Source: an uncultured Eggerthellaceae bacterium (GTDB lineage: Bacteria > Actinomycetota > Coriobacteriia > Coriobacteriales > Eggerthellaceae). Taken from it: DNA of 64,000 nt. The DNA lies in NCBI GenBank assembly GCA_947626195.1, contig CANQRF010000001.1:1-64000 (forward strand). The letters are read 5' to 3'. The translations under genes were made by a program, and so were the position numbers. Positions 62,630-64,000 of the stretch are shown here, piece by piece. Position 1 is the stretch's first letter, and the number at the start of each line of letters is the position of its first letter. The notes below the pieces were generated by a model. The model was not told the DNA's origin and searched no databases. It worked only from the letters and a program-made list of their open reading frames with translations.

Positions 62630-64000
62630 GTGGCGACAAACACTGGGATGACAGGCAGGGTATTAGGGGAACGCTACCTGATCGAGGATCGAATCGGAAT
62701 CGGCGGCATGGCCGAGGTCTACCGCGCGCAAGATCGCGTGCTCTCTCGCTTGGTGGCGGTGAAGATCATGCTTCCGCAATTCGCAGCCGACGCCGATTTC
62801 ACGCGCCGCTTTCGTCAAGAGGCCGCGGCCGCGGCGAATCTCTCGAGCCCCTATATCGTCAATGTCTATGACTGGGGCGAGGACAAAAACACCTACTACA
62901 TCGTGATGGAGTACGTGCGCGGCTCCGACTTGAAGACCGCCATCTCGCAACGGGGCGCGATCAACCAGCGCAAGGTCGCCGAGATCGGCAGCCAGGTGTG
63001 CCAGGCGCTCTCCGCCGCGCACAACCAAGATATCATCCATCGCGACATCAAGCCGCAAAACATCATGATCCGCCCCGACGGCAACGTGAAGGTGATGGAT
63101 TTCGGCATCGCGCATGCGAAGAACTCGCTGAACGACCAGACCGTCTCGGTGCTGGGAACGGCCCACTATATCTCGCCCGAGCAGGCCCAGGGCAAAGAGC
63201 TCACCGCCGCGAGCGACATCTACTCCCTCGGCGTGGTGCTCTATGAGGCCGCCACGGGCAAGCTCCCCTTCGACGGCCCCGACGCCGTGTCGGTTGCCAT
63301 GATGCAGGTGAACGACCAGCCGGTTCCGCCACGCGAGATCAACCCCTCGATCAGCCCCGACCTCGAGGCGATCATCATGTGCGCCATGGCGAAGAACCCG
63401 CAGAACCGTTTCGCCACCGCGAACGACATGCGCGCTGCCTTGAACGACTTTCTCGCCGGGCGCCCTCTGAAGCCCTTCAACGTGAACAACGGCAACGCCG
63501 AAACGCAGCTGCTCAATTCGGTCGGCGCAGGTGCGGCGGCCGGCGCGGGCGCCACGGTGGCCTACGGCAACGCCGCCGAGACGCGCGTGATGACCGGCGT
63601 CTCCCCGCAGCAGGCAGCAGGGTCGATGGTCGATGCCACGCAGACCCTGCCGAGCAACCTCGGGCGCAGCGGAGGCATCGGCTCCTCCCCGGCGAATTTC
63701 CGCGCCGAGCCGCCGAAGAAGAGCAACGGTAAGCTCATCGTCGGCATCATCATCGCCATCGTGGCCGCCTTGGCCGTTATCGGCGGCGTGGCGTGGGCGT
63801 TTCTCGGCGGCGGAGGCGGCAACGGCGAACCGGTGCCGAACGTCATCGGCCTCACCCTCGACGAAGCGACCGCCGAGCTGCAAACGCAGGGCTTCGACGT
63901 GGGCTCGATCACCGAGGGGTATGACGAAGAGGCCGAGCCTGGAACGATCATCAAGCAAGACCCCGCGGCGGAGGCGAAACGTGAGCTTGGCACGAAAGTC
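62630..64000 (+). CDS. pknB: PASTA-domain Ser/Thr kinase PknB (cut by window end)
   Basis: The frame starts at a GTG with AAAGGAG 8 bases upstream and runs off the window. The kinase domain spans about residues 12-275: LIEDRIGIGGMAEVYRAQDR, VAVKIMLPQ with the ATP-binding Lys, HRDIKPQNIMI with the catalytic Asp, DFGIAHA and TAHYISPEQAQG. A Gly/Asn/Ala-rich juxtamembrane region leads to a membrane helix (LIVGIIIAIVAALAVIGGVA, near residue 366) and the start of the first PASTA repeat (PVPNVIGLTLDEATAELQTQ). PASTA repeats bind lipid II or muropeptides outside the cell. It follows the SEDS-PBP gene after 90 bases, with the phosphatase and FHA proteins upstream. Confidence 0.95.
   Translation, partial: MATNTGMTGRVLGERYLIEDRIGIGGMAEVYRAQDRVLSRLVAVKIMLPQFAADADFTRRFRQEAAAAANLSSPYIVNVYDWGEDKNTYYIVMEYVRGSDLKTAISQRGAINQRKVAEIGSQVCQALSAAHNQDIIHRDIKPQNIMIRPDGNVKVMDFGIAHAKNSLNDQTVSVLGTAHYISPEQAQGKELTAASDIYSLGVVLYEAATGKLPFDGPDAVSVAMMQVNDQPVPPREINPSISPDLEAIIMCAMAKNPQNRFATANDMRAALNDFLAGRPLKPFNVNNGNAETQLLNSVGAGAAAGAGATVAYGNAAETRVMTGVSPQQAAGSMVDATQTLPSNLGRSGGIGSSPANFRAEPPKKSNGKLIVGIIIAIVAALAVIGGVAWAFLGGGGGNGEPVPNVIGLTLDEATAELQTQGFDVGSITEGYDEEAEPGTIIKQDPAAEAKRELGTKV

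Overview
The window looks like a GC-rich actinobacterial chromosome, most likely class Coriobacteriia and probably family Eggerthellaceae. This is inferred from gene content only: a Tat-exported flavin reductase beside a 12-TM LuxR regulator, secreted proteins ending in S-layer homology (SLH) repeats, a fused SEDS/penicillin-binding protein, and the FHA-PP2C-PknB cell-wall signalling cluster. No rRNA or tRNA gene, CRISPR array, integrase or intact transposase was found.

0-8.6 kb: a relBE-type toxin-antitoxin (TA) operon with promoter and operator, then putP, a type Ic aspartate aminotransferase, topA, a DUF1385 membrane protein and thyX. 8.6-19.4 kb: a cell-surface block with a GH25 lysozyme, a second probable wall hydrolase and a subtilisin-like protease, all carrying SLH repeats. 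An RNA m5U methyltransferase, two glycosyltransferases and a flippase-like membrane protein follow.

19.4-28.4 kb: a defence-type island holding a complete type I restriction system (hsdR, hsdS, hsdM), a separate methylase-specificity fusion with its own promoter and flanking palindromes, and a second TA operon. 28.4-34.6 kb: the infC-rpmI-rplT operon (ATA start on infC, attenuator in the leader), two unknown single-pass membrane proteins, and clpC under a CIRCE operator.

34.6-42.2 kb: a small XRE regulator, a zinc-ribbon membrane protein, and an AlbA_2/Schlafen-type gene inserted between a full lysS and a 337-bp direct duplicate of the lysS 3' end. Then greA, tatA, cca and a DUF2148 protein. 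42.2-46.5 kb: an MFS transporter, a LysR regulator and a divergent amidohydrolase, probably one catabolic unit. 46.5-52.3 kb: an SLH surface-protein gene broken by an in-frame amber codon, the Tat flavoprotein and its LuxR neighbour.

52.4-64 kb: purM, purF and a class B sortase in one run, a small membrane protein, and then fhaA, fhaB, PP2C phosphatase, the SEDS-PBP fusion and pknB (cut by the window end). The last group places a peptidoglycan polymerase/transpeptidase beside the kinase, phosphatase and phosphothreonine readers that likely control it.
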